Shown: positions 25,879 through 34,792, counted from the first letter of the stretch. The stretch: DNA of 64,000 nt from Arthrobacter sp. AQ5-06 (GCF_003287955.1 NZ_QMKP01000004.1:215132-279131); one strand, 5' to 3'. Translations and numbers: made by a program. The notes: generated by a model from the letters alone, not told the origin.

Positions 25879-26580
25879 GTGACTACAGAGCAAACGACGA
25901 ACGCGTCGCGAACTGCCGGCTCGCAGACCCTGGCCCGAGGCCTGACGGCCCTGAAGGCGATCGCCGGGGCCCGCGACGGCCTCGCAATCAACGACGTCGC
26001 AGAAGTTCTGGGAGTGCACCGCACCATCGCCTACCGCATTCTTAACACCCTCAGCGACGCCGGGCTGATCCGCCGCAGCGACGATAACCGCTACCGGGGA
26101 GCGGCAGGACTACTCCAGCTCACGTCCGCCGCACATGACGCTATCCGCGCCGCGGCCCTTCCAGTCCTGCACGACGTGGCCAGCGACCTGTCATCCACCG
26201 TCTCCCTGCTCGTGAGGGAGGGCGGCGAGGCCGTTGCGCTGGCGGTAGTAGAACCCCGGGGACTGTCGTATCACGTCTCGTTCGCCCAGGGCAGCCGACA
26301 CCCCCTCAACCGCGGAGCCGCCGGACTCGCCATCCAGGCAAGTCAGCCACCCACCCCGGCGGAGTCCGATGACGTGCGCAACGCCAGGACCAACGGCTAT
26401 GCCATCACCTTCGGCGAAGTGGAGCCGAACATGTACGGCCTCGCCGCACCCATCAAGGGCCCTGACGCTGACGTCGTCGGGGCATGCATAAACCTCATCA
26501 CCACCCGCAAGGAAGTTGCGGAAGGAGCGGTTAAGGCAATCATTGCCGCCGCCGAGCGCATCTCCGGCCGCCTGGCCTGA
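25879..26580 (+). CDS. IclR-family transcriptional regulator of the mhp cluster
   Basis: A 233-residue regulator. Residues 15-75 form the winged helix (RGLTALKAIAGARDGLAIND; GVHRTIAYRILNTLSDAGLI). Residues 90-233 are the effector-binding IclR domain with the characteristic NRGAAGLAI and NMYGLAAPI segments. In E. coli the mhp operon is controlled by an IclR-type activator, MhpR, that responds to 3-(3-hydroxyphenyl)propionate; this gene has the same family and position. The protein is slightly shorter than typical IclR regulators (250-270). The start is GTG 25879. Confidence 0.88.
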   Translation: MTTEQTTNASRTAGSQTLARGLTALKAIAGARDGLAINDVAEVLGVHRTIAYRILNTLSDAGLIRRSDDNRYRGAAGLLQLTSAAHDAIRAAALPVLHDVASDLSSTVSLLVREGGEAVALAVVEPRGLSYHVSFAQGSRHPLNRGAAGLAIQASQPPTPAESDDVRNARTNGYAITFGEVEPNMYGLAAPIKGPDADVVGACINLITTRKEVAEGAVKAIIAAAERISGRLA

Positions 26581-26701
26581 CGGCACGATCTGCCCTAAAC
26601 AGGTGGTACTGAAGCGGCGGGGAAGCGTCCGTTCCTCTTGACACCCGCACCTCCTCATGGTGTGATGTTTGTCATCAGTCGTGCAACTATAGCCTCTAAG
26701 T

Positions 26702-26716
26702 GAGCGTTAAATGCAC
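26702..26716. promoter_or_regulatory. Operator-like box GAGCGTTAAATGCAC (mhp operon promoter)
   Basis: It lies 27 nt before the mhpC start and about 8 nt downstream of a TATAGC box (26688-26693), where a repressor would block transcription. It shares 13 of 15 positions with the box before the transporter. Confidence 0.6.
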
Positions 26717-26742
26717 GAACAGAATTGCCAAAGGAGTCTTCC

Positions 26743-27612
26743 ATGACAGAGCGCCCCTACACCAGCGTTTGGTCCGACCTCGCCCAGGCCGAATTCAGCC
26801 AGGGCTTCATCGAGGCGGGTCCATATCGTACCCGGTACCTGCACGCCGGAGACTCCTCCAAACCGACACTGATCGCTATGCACGGCATCACAGGTCACGC
26901 AGAGGCCTACGTCCGGAACCTGAACACGCTCTCGGAGCATTTCGATGTGTGGGCGATCGATTTCATCGGCCATGGCTACAGCGACAAGCCTGACCACCCG
27001 CTGGAAATCAGGCACTACATCGACCAGTTGCTGGGCTTCATGGATGCCATCGGTGTCGAGAAGTCTTACCTGACGGGGGAGTCCCTGGGCGGCTGGGTAA
27101 CAGCACAGTTCGCCATCGACTACCCGGAGAAGGTGGAGCGCATCCTGCTGAACACCATGGGCGGCACCATGGCTAATCCGGTGGTGATGGAGCGTCTCTA
27201 CACACTGTCCATGGAAGCAGCCAAGGATCCGTCCTGGGAGCGGGTCAAAACCCGGCTCGAATGGCTCATGGCCGATCCCGCCATGGTCACGGACGACCTT
27301 ATCCGCACGCGCCAGGCGATCTTCGAGCAGCCGGACTGGCTCAAGGCGTGCGAGGCAAACATGGCCCTGCAGGACCCCGAAACCCGGAAGCGGAACATGC
27401 TGACGGACGAGGCACTGGCCCAGATCAAGGCACCAGCGCTGGTGCTCTGGACCACCAAGGACCCTTCCGGCCCGGTAGACGAGGGCCGCCGCATCGCCGG
27501 GCTCATCCCCAACGGCGAACTCGCCGTGATGGAGAACTGCGGCCACTGGCCCCAGTACGAGGACCCGGAAACCTTCAACCGCATCTTCCTGGACTTCATG
27601 CTGGCCCGCTGA
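26743..27612 (+). CDS. mhpC: 2-hydroxy-6-oxonona-2,4-dienedioate hydrolase
   Basis: A 289-residue alpha/beta-hydrolase that splits the meta-cleavage product C-C bond, giving 2-hydroxypenta-2,4-dienoate and succinate (or fumarate). The oxyanion segment is MHGITGHAEAYVRN near residue 46, the nucleophile serine is in GESLGGWV near 112, an acidic residue lies in TTKDPSGPVDEG near 243, and the histidine is in NCGHWPQYEDPE near 266. ATG 26743 has a strong AAAGGAG site 7 nt upstream. It is the first gene of the operon here, unlike E. coli where mhpA is first. Confidence 0.9.
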   Translation: MTERPYTSVWSDLAQAEFSQGFIEAGPYRTRYLHAGDSSKPTLIAMHGITGHAEAYVRNLNTLSEHFDVWAIDFIGHGYSDKPDHPLEIRHYIDQLLGFMDAIGVEKSYLTGESLGGWVTAQFAIDYPEKVERILLNTMGGTMANPVVMERLYTLSMEAAKDPSWERVKTRLEWLMADPAMVTDDLIRTRQAIFEQPDWLKACEANMALQDPETRKRNMLTDEALAQIKAPALVLWTTKDPSGPVDEGRRIAGLIPNGELAVMENCGHWPQYEDPETFNRIFLDFMLAR

Positions 27613-27663
27613 TGCGGACCGCTTCCCTCCCAGCTTCGCGCTTACACAGAACAGAGAACCACC

Positions 27664-29379
27664 ATGGAGTTTGACACCGACGTACTGGTGATCGGCGCGG
27701 GCCCCGTCGGCCTGATGCTGACCAACCTGTTGGGCACCTACGGCCAGAACGTGACCCTGCTCGAGGCCCAGCCCGAGCTGATCGACTACCCGCGTGGTGT
27801 CGGCATCGATGACGAGTCCCTGCGTTCAGTCCAGACCGCCGGACTCACCGACACCGTCCTGCCCCACACCACGCCCCAGCACATCATGCGGCTGGTCAAC
27901 GGCAAAGGCCGGATTCTCACCCACAACGCCCCGACCACCGACGAGTTCGGCTGGCCCCGGAAGAACGCCTTCATCCAGCCCCTTGTAGACCAGGCGATGC
28001 TGGAGGGCCTGTCCCGGCACGCAACCGTAAATGTCAGGTTCAACCACGAGGTCCTCTCGCTGCGGGAAACCGACAACGGCGTGCTGGCCACGGTCAACGT
28101 CAAAGACGCCGACGGCAAGACCGAACTGAAGCAGATCCACGCCAAGTACGTGGTCGGCTGCGAAGGCGGCCGTTCCGCCACCCGGCTCTGGATGGGTGTG
28201 CTGTTCGACGGCAAATCCCCCTCCACCCGGTGGCTGGTCGTCGACGTCAACAACGACCCCCTGGGAACACCCAACGTCTTCCTCGGAGCCGACCCGAAGC
28301 GCCCCTACGTCTCCATCGGGCTGCCGCACGCCATTCGCCGCTGGGAATTCATGCTGTTCGACGGGGAGACCGACGATATGGTGACCGACCCCGATTTCGT
28401 GAACAGTCTCCTGGCAGCCCACGTGCCGGATCCGGCCGGCCTGGACTTCATCCGCCGCCGCGTCTACACCCACCACGCACGCGTCGCCAGCTCCTTCCGC
28501 CGGGGCAAGGTCCTGATCGCCGGCGACGCCGCCCACCTCATGCCCGTCTGGATGGGCCAGGGCTGGAACTCCGGAGTCCGCGACGCCACGAACCTGGCCT
28601 GGAAGCTCGCCACCATCCTCCGCGGCCAGGCCACCGATGACCTGCTGGACACCTACGACGTCGAACGCCGGGATCACGCCAAGGCGATGGTTGACCTCTC
28701 CCTCACCTTGGGCAACGTCATCAAGGTGACGAACCCCGCGATGGTGGCCTCCAGGGACGCCATCGCGGCGGGCCTGAACCTGTTTCCTCAGGTGAAGTCC
28801 TACTTCGCCGACATGAAATTTAAGCCCATGCCGCGTTACACCCGCGGCGTCGTGGTCGATCCCACCAGCCACAAGCCGGGCTCCGCCCTCGCCAGACTCA
28901 CCGGCAAACTGATCCCGACGCTCACGGCGAACACCCGGATCTCACCGGTCGGTGTCCAGTTCCCGCAACCGCGCGTCACCACCAAGACCCAGACCAACGT
29001 CCTACTCGATGAGGTCACCGGGAAATGGTGGACCGTCCTGGTCTGGGGGAACAACCCCAGGGACGTGTTCTCCGACACCGATCTGCTCGAGCTCGACGAA
29101 CTCGGCGCCCAGCTGGTCTGCCTGGTTCCCGAAAGCCAGCGGACCTGGTGTGAGGAGCGCTACCCGGCAGAGGTCATCGTTGCCGGTGACACCACGGGCC
29201 GGCTCAAAAAATGGTTCGACGAGCGCCCCACCCCGGTGGTGTTCGTCCGCCCGGACCGCTTCGTGGCCGGCGCCTGCCTGGCCCAAGACGCCCCCAAGAC
29301 CCTCGCCGCAATCCTCACCGCAATGTCGTTCAAGGAAGGAGCAAGCAATGACGCTCGCACTCGTCTGCATGTCGCATAG
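27664..29379 (+). CDS. mhpA: 3-(3-hydroxyphenyl)propionate 2-hydroxylase (FAD monooxygenase)
   Basis: A 571-residue class A flavoprotein monooxygenase (E. coli MhpA has 554) that hydroxylates 3-(3-hydroxyphenyl)propionate with NADH and O2. The FAD-binding GAGPVGLMLTNLLGTYG lies near residue 12. The second fingerprint, GCEGGRSATR, near 166 has Glu where Asp is usual. GDAAHLMPVWMGQGWNSGVRD near 295 corresponds to the GDAAH...GQG motif, with VW in place of the usual PP. The 3' end overlaps mhpB by 32 nt. The substrate range (hydroxyphenylpropionate versus hydroxycinnamate) is inferred from the cluster. Confidence 0.9.
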   Translation: MEFDTDVLVIGAGPVGLMLTNLLGTYGQNVTLLEAQPELIDYPRGVGIDDESLRSVQTAGLTDTVLPHTTPQHIMRLVNGKGRILTHNAPTTDEFGWPRKNAFIQPLVDQAMLEGLSRHATVNVRFNHEVLSLRETDNGVLATVNVKDADGKTELKQIHAKYVVGCEGGRSATRLWMGVLFDGKSPSTRWLVVDVNNDPLGTPNVFLGADPKRPYVSIGLPHAIRRWEFMLFDGETDDMVTDPDFVNSLLAAHVPDPAGLDFIRRRVYTHHARVASSFRRGKVLIAGDAAHLMPVWMGQGWNSGVRDATNLAWKLATILRGQATDDLLDTYDVERRDHAKAMVDLSLTLGNVIKVTNPAMVASRDAIAAGLNLFPQVKSYFADMKFKPMPRYTRGVVVDPTSHKPGSALARLTGKLIPTLTANTRISPVGVQFPQPRVTTKTQTNVLLDEVTGKWWTVLVWGNNPRDVFSDTDLLELDELGAQLVCLVPESQRTWCEERYPAEVIVAGDTTGRLKKWFDERPTPVVFVRPDRFVAGACLAQDAPKTLAAILTAMSFKEGASNDARTRLHVA

Positions 29380-30286
29380 CCCCCTGCTGGAGGTAACCAA
29401 CCCTCCGGAGGAAATCCAGAAGGACGTCGACGCCGCGTTCGCCGTCGCCCGCAAATTCGTCGAGGACTTCAACCCCGACCTCGTGGTCTCCTTCGCGCCG
29501 GACCACTACAACGGCTTCTTCTACGAACTCATGCCCCCGTTCTGCATCGGGTACGAGGCACAGGGTGTGGGTGACTACGGCAGCGAGGAAGGCCCGCTGA
29601 ACGTCCCCACCGACATCGCCAAGGACCTGGCCCAGGCCGTCATCGACGCCGACCTTGACGCCGCGATCTCCCTGAAAATGGAGATCGACCACGGCGCGGT
29701 GCAACCGCTGGAAGTGCTGTTCGGCTCCATCGCGGCGAAACCGGTGATCCCGATCTTCGTCAACTCCGTCGCACCGCCCTTCGCATCCATGCGCCGCGTG
29801 CGCCAGCTCGGTACCGCCGTCGGGAACTACCTGAAGACCCTGGACAAAAAGGTGCTGCTGGTCGGCTCCGGTGGCCTCTCCCACGACCCGCCCGTACCCC
29901 AGATCGCCACTGCGACCCCGGAACAGAAGGCCATGCTCCTCAATGGCCGGCACCCCACCGCCGCGGCCCGCAACGCCCGCCAACAGCGGGTCATCGACAC
30001 CGCCGCGGCCTTCGCCAAGGGCGAGGCCAACATCATGGACCTGAACCCCGAATGGGACCGCGAGTTCCTATCCATCATCGCCTCCGGCGAGCTGGAAAAA
30101 CTGGACACCTGGACCGCAGCGGAGATGGCCGCGACCGCCGGCAACTCCGCCCATGAGGTGCGCACCTGGGTGGCCGCCTACAACGCCCTGCGCGCCGCCG
30201 GGGAATACGCCGTGACCTCGGAGTACTACCGACCGATCCCCGAATTCATTGCCGGCTTCGGCGTGACCACTGCGGTGGTGAAGTGA
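29348..30286 (+). CDS. mhpB: 2,3-dihydroxyphenylpropionate 1,2-dioxygenase
   Basis: A 312-residue class III extradiol ring-cleavage dioxygenase (LigB superfamily), Fe(II)-dependent, that opens the catechol ring next to the side chain. The start MTLALVCMSHSPLLEV and FAPDHYNGFFYELMPPFCIG near residue 50 are typical. The catalytic histidines fit MEIDHGAVQP near 115 and GSGGLSHDPPVPQ near 178. ATG 29348 follows a GGAAGGAG site inside the end of mhpA, so translation is coupled. The longer upstream frame is an artefact of that overlap. Confidence 0.93.
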   Translation: MTLALVCMSHSPLLEVTNPPEEIQKDVDAAFAVARKFVEDFNPDLVVSFAPDHYNGFFYELMPPFCIGYEAQGVGDYGSEEGPLNVPTDIAKDLAQAVIDADLDAAISLKMEIDHGAVQPLEVLFGSIAAKPVIPIFVNSVAPPFASMRRVRQLGTAVGNYLKTLDKKVLLVGSGGLSHDPPVPQIATATPEQKAMLLNGRHPTAAARNARQQRVIDTAAAFAKGEANIMDLNPEWDREFLSIIASGELEKLDTWTAAEMAATAGNSAHEVRTWVAAYNALRAAGEYAVTSEYYRPIPEFIAGFGVTTAVVK

Positions 30287-31101
30287 TGACTGCCCGGACA
30301 CAACCTTCCCGCACCGAACTCCTGGACCAGTTGGCCTCGGAACTCCTGGAAGCCACCACATCGCTGACACCGATCCCGCCCCTGCGGGACCAACTAGACG
30401 GGATGGACGTGACGGACGCCTATTACGTCCAGACCGCACAGCTCGAACACCACGTTTCCGCCGGGCGGGTCTTGGCCGGCCGGAAGGTAGGCCTGACGTC
30501 CCTGGCCATGCAGCAGCAGCTGGGCGTTGATTCTCCCGACTTCGGGTTCTTCTTCGAGGATATGGTCCACTACGACGGGGCACGGATTGCGGCGTCGGGC
30601 TTCATCCAGCCCAAGGTCGAACCCGAGTTCGGCTTCGTCCTCAAGTCCCGGCTCAAGGGGCCGGGCGTCACGCTGGAACAGGCAGCGGCCGCCATCGGCG
30701 CCGTGTACCCGGCCATCGAAATCATCGACTCCCGGATCATGGACTGGGATATCACACTCGTGGACACCATCGCGGACAACGCCTCCTGCGGGGCCATTGC
30801 CGTCGGCACCACACCGCTTGCCATTGATCCTGCCGATCCCGTAGGGCTGCTGGACGTCGAATGCTCACTGGTCATCGACGGCCACGTTACCGGGACCGGG
30901 ACCGGCGCCGACGTCATGGGACACCCCATAGCACCGCTGGCCTGGCTCGCGAACGTCCTCGGTGAGCAGGGTGTGGCCCTTGAGGCCGGCCAGTTGGTCC
31001 TACCCGGTTCCTTCACCAAAGCCGAGCCGGTGAGTGCCGGAAGCACCGCCGTGGCGGACTTCGGCCCGTTGGGCTCACTCACCATCCACTTCACAGACTA
31101 A
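30286..31101 (+). CDS. mhpD: 2-hydroxypenta-2,4-dienoate hydratase
   Basis: A 271-residue hydratase that adds water to 2-hydroxypentadienoate to give 4-hydroxy-2-oxopentanoate. The family core [20 protein letters not shown] near residue 67, the acidic metal site [10 protein letters not shown] near 108 and [10 protein letters not shown] near 144 are present. The C-terminal [11 protein letters not shown] is also conserved. The ATG shares one base with the mhpB stop (TGATG). A GTG one codon earlier is an alternative start. Confidence 0.92.
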   Translation: MTARTQPSRTELLDQLASELLEATTSLTPIPPLRDQLDGMDVTDAYYVQTAQLEHHVSAGRVLAGRKVGLTSLAMQQQLGVDSPDFGFFFEDMVHYDGARIAASGFIQPKVEPEFGFVLKSRLKGPGVTLEQAAAAIGAVYPAIEIIDSRIMDWDITLVDTIADNASCGAIAVGTTPLAIDPADPVGLLDVECSLVIDGHVTGTGTGADVMGHPIAPLAWLANVLGEQGVALEAGQLVLPGSFTKAEPVSAGSTAVADFGPLGSLTIHFTD

Positions 31102-31111
31102 GGACCCTCCC

Positions 31112-32050
31112 ATGGCAAAGAAAACAGCCGCAATTGTCGGCTCGGGCAACATCGGCACCGACCTGATGTTCAAAATCATGCGGCGCAGCAAGAACCTTGA
31201 AGTCAAGTACATGATCGGCGTCGACCCCGCCTCTGACGGGCTGGCACGTGCCGCCCGGCTGGGCGTCACCACCTCCGCCGAGGGTGTGGACTGGCTGCTG
31301 GCCCAGGACGAACTCCCGGACTTCGTCTTCGAATGCACCTCCGCCAAGGCCCACGAGGCCAATGCGCCCAAGTACAAGGCTGCCGGCATCCACGCGATCG
31401 ACCTGACCCCCGCCGCCGTCGGGCCGTATCTCTGCCCGGTAGTGAACCTGGATTCGCTGCAGGATGTCCTGAACGTCAACATGATCACCTGCGCCGGCCA
31501 GGCAACCACCCCCATCGTCGCCGCGGTCTCCTCAGTGGTGCCCGTGGACTACGCGGAAATTGTTGCCTCCATCGCCTCCAAGTCCGCTGGCCCGGGAACC
31601 AGGGCAAACGTGGACGAGTTCACCGAAACCACCGCCCAGGCCCTGCAGGTCGTCGGCGGCGCCAAGCGGGGCAAGGCCATCATCATCATCAACCCGGTGG
31701 AACCGCCCATGATCATGCGCAACACGATCTACGCCGCAATTCCGGCGGAAGCCGCCGAGCCCGGCGAACTCCAGGACAAGATCCGGGCAGCCATCGACGA
31801 GGCCGTGGCCAAGATCCAGGACTACGTCCCCGGGTACTCGCTGCGCGTTGAGCCGCAGTTCGACTCCGCCCGCGAAGACTGGGACGGCAACGGCCGAGTG
31901 GGCGTCTGGGTCCAGGTCAAGGGTGCCGCAGACTACCTGCCCGAATACGCCGGCAACCTCGACATCATCACGGCCGCCGCGACCCGGACCGCAGACCTGC
32001 TGGCCGAACGCATGGACGCCGCCGTCTCTTCAACCCCCGTAGGAGCATGA
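31112..32050 (+). CDS. mhpF: Acetaldehyde dehydrogenase (acylating)
   Basis: A 312-residue CoA- and NAD-dependent enzyme converting acetaldehyde to acetyl-CoA. The Rossmann start [20 protein letters not shown] and the catalytic cysteine in [17 protein letters not shown] near residue 128 identify it. It works in a complex with the aldolase MhpE, which passes acetaldehyde through a tunnel. ATG 31112 has an AGGACC site upstream; the in-frame extension into mhpD is not used. The stop overlaps the mhpE start. Confidence 0.94.
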   Translation: MAKKTAAIVGSGNIGTDLMFKIMRRSKNLEVKYMIGVDPASDGLARAARLGVTTSAEGVDWLLAQDELPDFVFECTSAKAHEANAPKYKAAGIHAIDLTPAAVGPYLCPVVNLDSLQDVLNVNMITCAGQATTPIVAAVSSVVPVDYAEIVASIASKSAGPGTRANVDEFTETTAQALQVVGGAKRGKAIIIINPVEPPMIMRNTIYAAIPAEAAEPGELQDKIRAAIDEAVAKIQDYVPGYSLRVEPQFDSAREDWDGNGRVGVWVQVKGAADYLPEYAGNLDIITAAATRTADLLAERMDAAVSSTPVGA

Positions 32051-33096
32051 ACATGACCCCCGCACCCGCCACGGACAAGAACCTTAGTGTCCGGCTGACC
32101 GACACCACGCTGCGCGACGGCTCCCACGCCATGAGCCACAAATTCACCGAAGACCACGTCCGCAGTGTCGTCCGCGCCTTGGACGACGCCAAAGTGGAAG
32201 TCATCGAAGTCACCCACGGCGACGGGCTCGGCGGCTCCTCCTTCAACTACGGCTTCTCCCTGACCCCGGAACTGGACCTCGTCCGCGCCGCCGTGGACGA
32301 AGCCACAAACGCCAAAATCGCCGTGCTCATGCTCCCGGGCCTGGGCACCATCCACGACCTTAACCAGGCACACGAGGCCGGGGCGCGGGTGGCCCGCATC
32401 GCCACCCACTGTACCGAGGCCGACGTCTCCATCCAGCACTTCCAGCACGCCCGCAAGCTCGGCATGGAAACCGTGGGTTTCCTGATGCTCTCGCACCGCA
32501 CCACCCCGGAAAACCTTGCCAAGCAGGCACGGATCATGGCCGACGCCGGCTGCCAGTGCGTCTACGTCGTGGACTCCGCCGGCGCCCTCATCCTGGACGA
32601 CGTCTCGGACCGGGTAACCGCGTTGGTCGCCGAACTCGGTGACGACGCGCAGGTCGGCTTCCACGGCCACCAGAACCTCAGCTTCGGCGTCGCGAACTCC
32701 GTCTACGCCGCACGCGCCGGTGCCAAACAGATTGACGGCACCCTGCTGGCCCTCGGCGCCGGCGCCGGCAACTCACCCACCGAAGTCCTCGCCGCCGCCT
32801 TCGAACGCCTGGGCATCCACACCGGGGTCGACGTTCACGGGGTGATGGCAGCGGCCGAAGACATCGTCAAACCCATCATCACCCGCATGCCCATCATGGA
32901 CCGCGCCTCCATCATGCAGGGCTATGCCGGCGTCTACTCCTCCTTCCTCATCCACGCAGAACGCGCCGCCGAGCGCTACGGCGTACCCGCCTGGCAGATC
33001 CTCGAAGAAATCGGCAAAGCCGGCTACGTCGGGGGACAGGAAGACATGATCATCGACGTCGCAGTGCAGTTGGCCTCGGGCGCCCGGGTCGCCTGA
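32047..33096 (+). CDS. mhpE: 4-hydroxy-2-oxovalerate aldolase
   Basis: A 349-residue class II (divalent-metal) pyruvate aldolase of the DRE-TIM family. It cleaves 4-hydroxy-2-oxopentanoate to pyruvate and acetaldehyde. [15 protein letters not shown] near residue 17 carries the metal aspartate and a catalytic histidine; [14 protein letters not shown] near 202 carries the metal histidines. It overlaps mhpF by 4 nt (ATGA), matching the physical enzyme pair. It is the last gene of the operon, followed by a large hairpin. Confidence 0.94.
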   Translation: MNMTPAPATDKNLSVRLTDTTLRDGSHAMSHKFTEDHVRSVVRALDDAKVEVIEVTHGDGLGGSSFNYGFSLTPELDLVRAAVDEATNAKIAVLMLPGLGTIHDLNQAHEAGARVARIATHCTEADVSIQHFQHARKLGMETVGFLMLSHRTTPENLAKQARIMADAGCQCVYVVDSAGALILDDVSDRVTALVAELGDDAQVGFHGHQNLSFGVANSVYAARAGAKQIDGTLLALGAGAGNSPTEVLAAAFERLGIHTGVDVHGVMAAAEDIVKPIITRMPIMDRASIMQGYAGVYSSFLIHAERAAERYGVPAWQILEEIGKAGYVGGQEDMIIDVAVQLASGARVA

Positions 33097-33115
33097 CCCC
33101 TCATGGCCGCAGACG

Positions 33116-33159
33116 CCGCGGGTCTGCTTTTCTCCGAAAGAAAACGCGCAGATCCGCGG
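33116..33159 (+). terminator. Composite hairpin after the mhp operon
   Basis: CCGCGGGTCTGC pairs with GCAGATCCGCGG over 12 bp, and an inner TTTTCT/AGAAAA stem caps it. It lies 20 nt after mhpE. There is no T-run after the stem, so it may act as an RNA 3' stabiliser or rely on other factors. Confidence 0.6.
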
Positions 33160-33166
33160 CTTGTAA

Positions 33167-33568
33167 GACCCCGGATGCGGGTACAGACAAGCCTTTGTAC
33201 GAACAGTCCATACCGGAGCAGTACCTGACCTTGAAGAACGCCTGTTCCTTATCGGCAAGGACGGGATCAACGGTCCCGACATTGACCAGCTGCGGAAGGA
33301 GACCACCGCTACCGTCAACGGCGCCGGTGACTCCCACTTCGAGGATCCCGAGTTCGTGAAGGCTGCCAAGGAGATGCACGAGGCCAAGCTCCTGGCAGAG
33401 GGTGGGTTCAAAGGCTCCGAGCGGGGGTCCCTGGAACAGCGGGACGAACGTGCCGAGAAGGCACTCTTTGCCCGCATGGAAGGACTCGGCCGCGAGATCG
33501 AGAACCGCGTTACCGGCGACGACAGCAGCCGGTTGAAAGATCAGGGCCTGAGCAGCAGTCGGTTCTGA
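33167..33568 (+). pseudogene. Start-less ORF, charged helical protein fragment
   Basis: The frame is open from the stop at 33162-33164 to TGA 33566-33568 with good codon usage (LEERLFLIGKDGINGPDIDQ; AAKEMHEAKLLAEGGFKGSE; LEQRDERAEKALFARMEGLG), but has no ATG and no ribosome-binding site near its 5' end. A GTG at 33356 would give 70 residues. It looks like the C-terminal end of a longer helical protein cut off upstream. The family is unknown; a plasmid or element protein is possible but not shown. Confidence 0.4.
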
Positions 33569-33949
33569 GAGGGGAAAGAACGGCCTGACCCGCTGAGTCG
33601 TGGGTGAGGTCGTACGATCACCAGATGCGGGAGGACTCAAAGTCCTTCGGTGATGGTGGCTCGGACAGTATCCGTGCTGGCGGGGGCTGGTTTCCAAATA
33701 AATAGGAGTGCTGAGTCCCCGGACCACGACTCGTACTACTGGTAAGGCCGCGACTTCGTGCCGTTCCGTGCGTGTGTTCTTCCTGGGTCCTGGGAAGTTG
33801 TTCCGCGAGGACTCTAAACTCTTCTTGGGTGTCGTTCTCCTCGATCTTCTCGCAAATTACCGGGCTGTCAACGTCCGCGAAGGCACGCTCTACCGGTCCA
33901 TCACGACTGAGGGTTCACGCCGACGTGCCACCCGGAACGAGGAGGCGTT
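33569..33949. other. Low-coding intergenic stretch with AT-richer patches
   Basis: No supported gene. An 81-codon frame (33708-33953) starts with a GTG that has only a very close AGGAG, and its product resembles nothing I know. The base composition is visibly less GC-rich than its surroundings. A small GGACT-CA-AAGTCC hairpin lies near 33632-33644. It is probably decayed sequence. Confidence 0.35.
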
Positions 33950-34454
33950 TTGACCATCCGCGGCAACGAACCCGAATCTCACGCCCCCTCGGTGCTCAGT
34001 CCTGCCGAATTGCAGGAGCAAGTGCCGCGGATCCTCCGCGCAATCCGGGAGGGTGATAGCCGGCCGATTTTTGCGGCGCCGGGCGTGCCCCCCGAAACCG
34101 GCATCCTCCCCTGGGCCGCTGAATTGGCAGATCCGTTAGGGGTTAACCTGCCAGTTGTGCCAGCACGCCGGCCTTCCGACATTCTCGCCGAAAAGCTGAG
34201 TGGAAGTTCTCTCCATCTGCCGAAACGCGGGACCCCGGAACGTGCGAGTGTTCGGTTCCTGTGCCCGCGGCGAAGACAACTTGGAGTCGGATATTGAACT
34301 GCTCATCACGCCCCCCGAAGGTCTGTCACTCTTCGATCTGTCCGCCGTGACCCGCGACCTAGCAGATCTGCTCGGGTTCCGGGTTGACCTGCGCAGCGAT
34401 GTCGGACCAGGCAGCTCGATCGGGCGAATACTGGCCGAGGCGGTGCTGCTGTGA
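33950..34454 (+). pseudogene. Frameshifted MNT-type nucleotidyltransferase
   Basis: TTG 33950 follows GAGGAGG and opens a frame whose product runs to PVVPARRPSDILAEKL near 34195. The natural continuation, EVLSICRNAGPRNVRVFGSC then ARGEDNLESDIELLI, lies in another frame from 34200 to 34454. Together they give a 165-residue DNA-polymerase-beta-type nucleotidyltransferase of the kind used as MNT antitoxin. A one- or two-base indel near 34195-34200 separates the parts. The second metal carboxylate is Glu (SDIE) instead of Asp. The second part could start alone at GTG 34200 (84 codons). Confidence 0.6.
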
Positions 34455-34630
34455 CGAACGATCACGCCGGTACGCCTCAGGACTTAGCCTTGATCGCAAG
34501 ATTGATGATCGGCCATCCTGCATCCCGAGCTACCCGCATGGCAGTATCCAAATATGTTCAGCACCAGCGTCGTCGGCCGCTGAAGCACGATAGATCGGCG
34601 TTAGTAGAAGGAGTTCAAAGTGTGCCATAA
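34451..34630 (+). CDS. Short ORF overlapping the nucleotidyltransferase gene
   Basis: GTG 34451 overlaps the preceding TGA by the GTGA arrangement usual for co-translated pairs. It encodes 59 residues (LALIARLMIGHPASRATRMA; VSKYVQHQRRRPLKHDRSAL). Position suggests a toxin partner of an MNT gene, but the sequence is too short for a HEPN domain and shows no RXXXXH motif. It may be a remnant. Confidence 0.3.
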   Translation: MTNDHAGTPQDLALIARLMIGHPASRATRMAVSKYVQHQRRRPLKHDRSALVEGVQSVP

Positions 34631-34670
34631 GTGTCCCTGGCCTTAGACGGGGGCCACGCCTTAACCAGCG

Positions 34671-34713
34671 AAAAACCCCCTAAAGCCCTAGATCTAGGGG
34701 CAATAGGGGGTTT
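34671..34713 (-). terminator. Intrinsic terminator after tRNA-Thr(CGT)
   Basis: AAACCCCCTA pairs with TAGGGGGTTT, with an inner GCCCCTAG/CTAGGGC arm, followed by TTTTT on the minus strand. Confidence 0.88.
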
Positions 34714-34719
34714 ATCCCG

Positions 34720-34792
34720 AGCTTCCTATCAGAATCGAACTGATGACCTTTTCATTACGAGTGAAACGCTCTACCGACTGAGCTAAGGAAGC
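34720..34792 (-). tRNA. tRNA-Thr (anticodon CGT)
   Basis: A 73-nt tRNA. The acceptor GCTTCCT pairs with AGGAAGC and the discriminator is T. The D loop contains AGTCGGTAGA, the anticodon loop is CTCGTAA and the T loop is TTCGATT. It decodes ACG. Its 3' end faces the degenerate stretch and the catabolic cluster. Confidence 0.96.

Noticed and set aside
33708..33953. 81-codon ORF with GTG start
   Set aside because: The AGGAG is too close to the start, the product is unlike any family I know, and the region looks decayed.
34720..34792. tRNA-Thr as a proven attachment site
   Set aside because: No direct repeat of its 3' end and no integrase were found in the window; kept only as a hypothesis.
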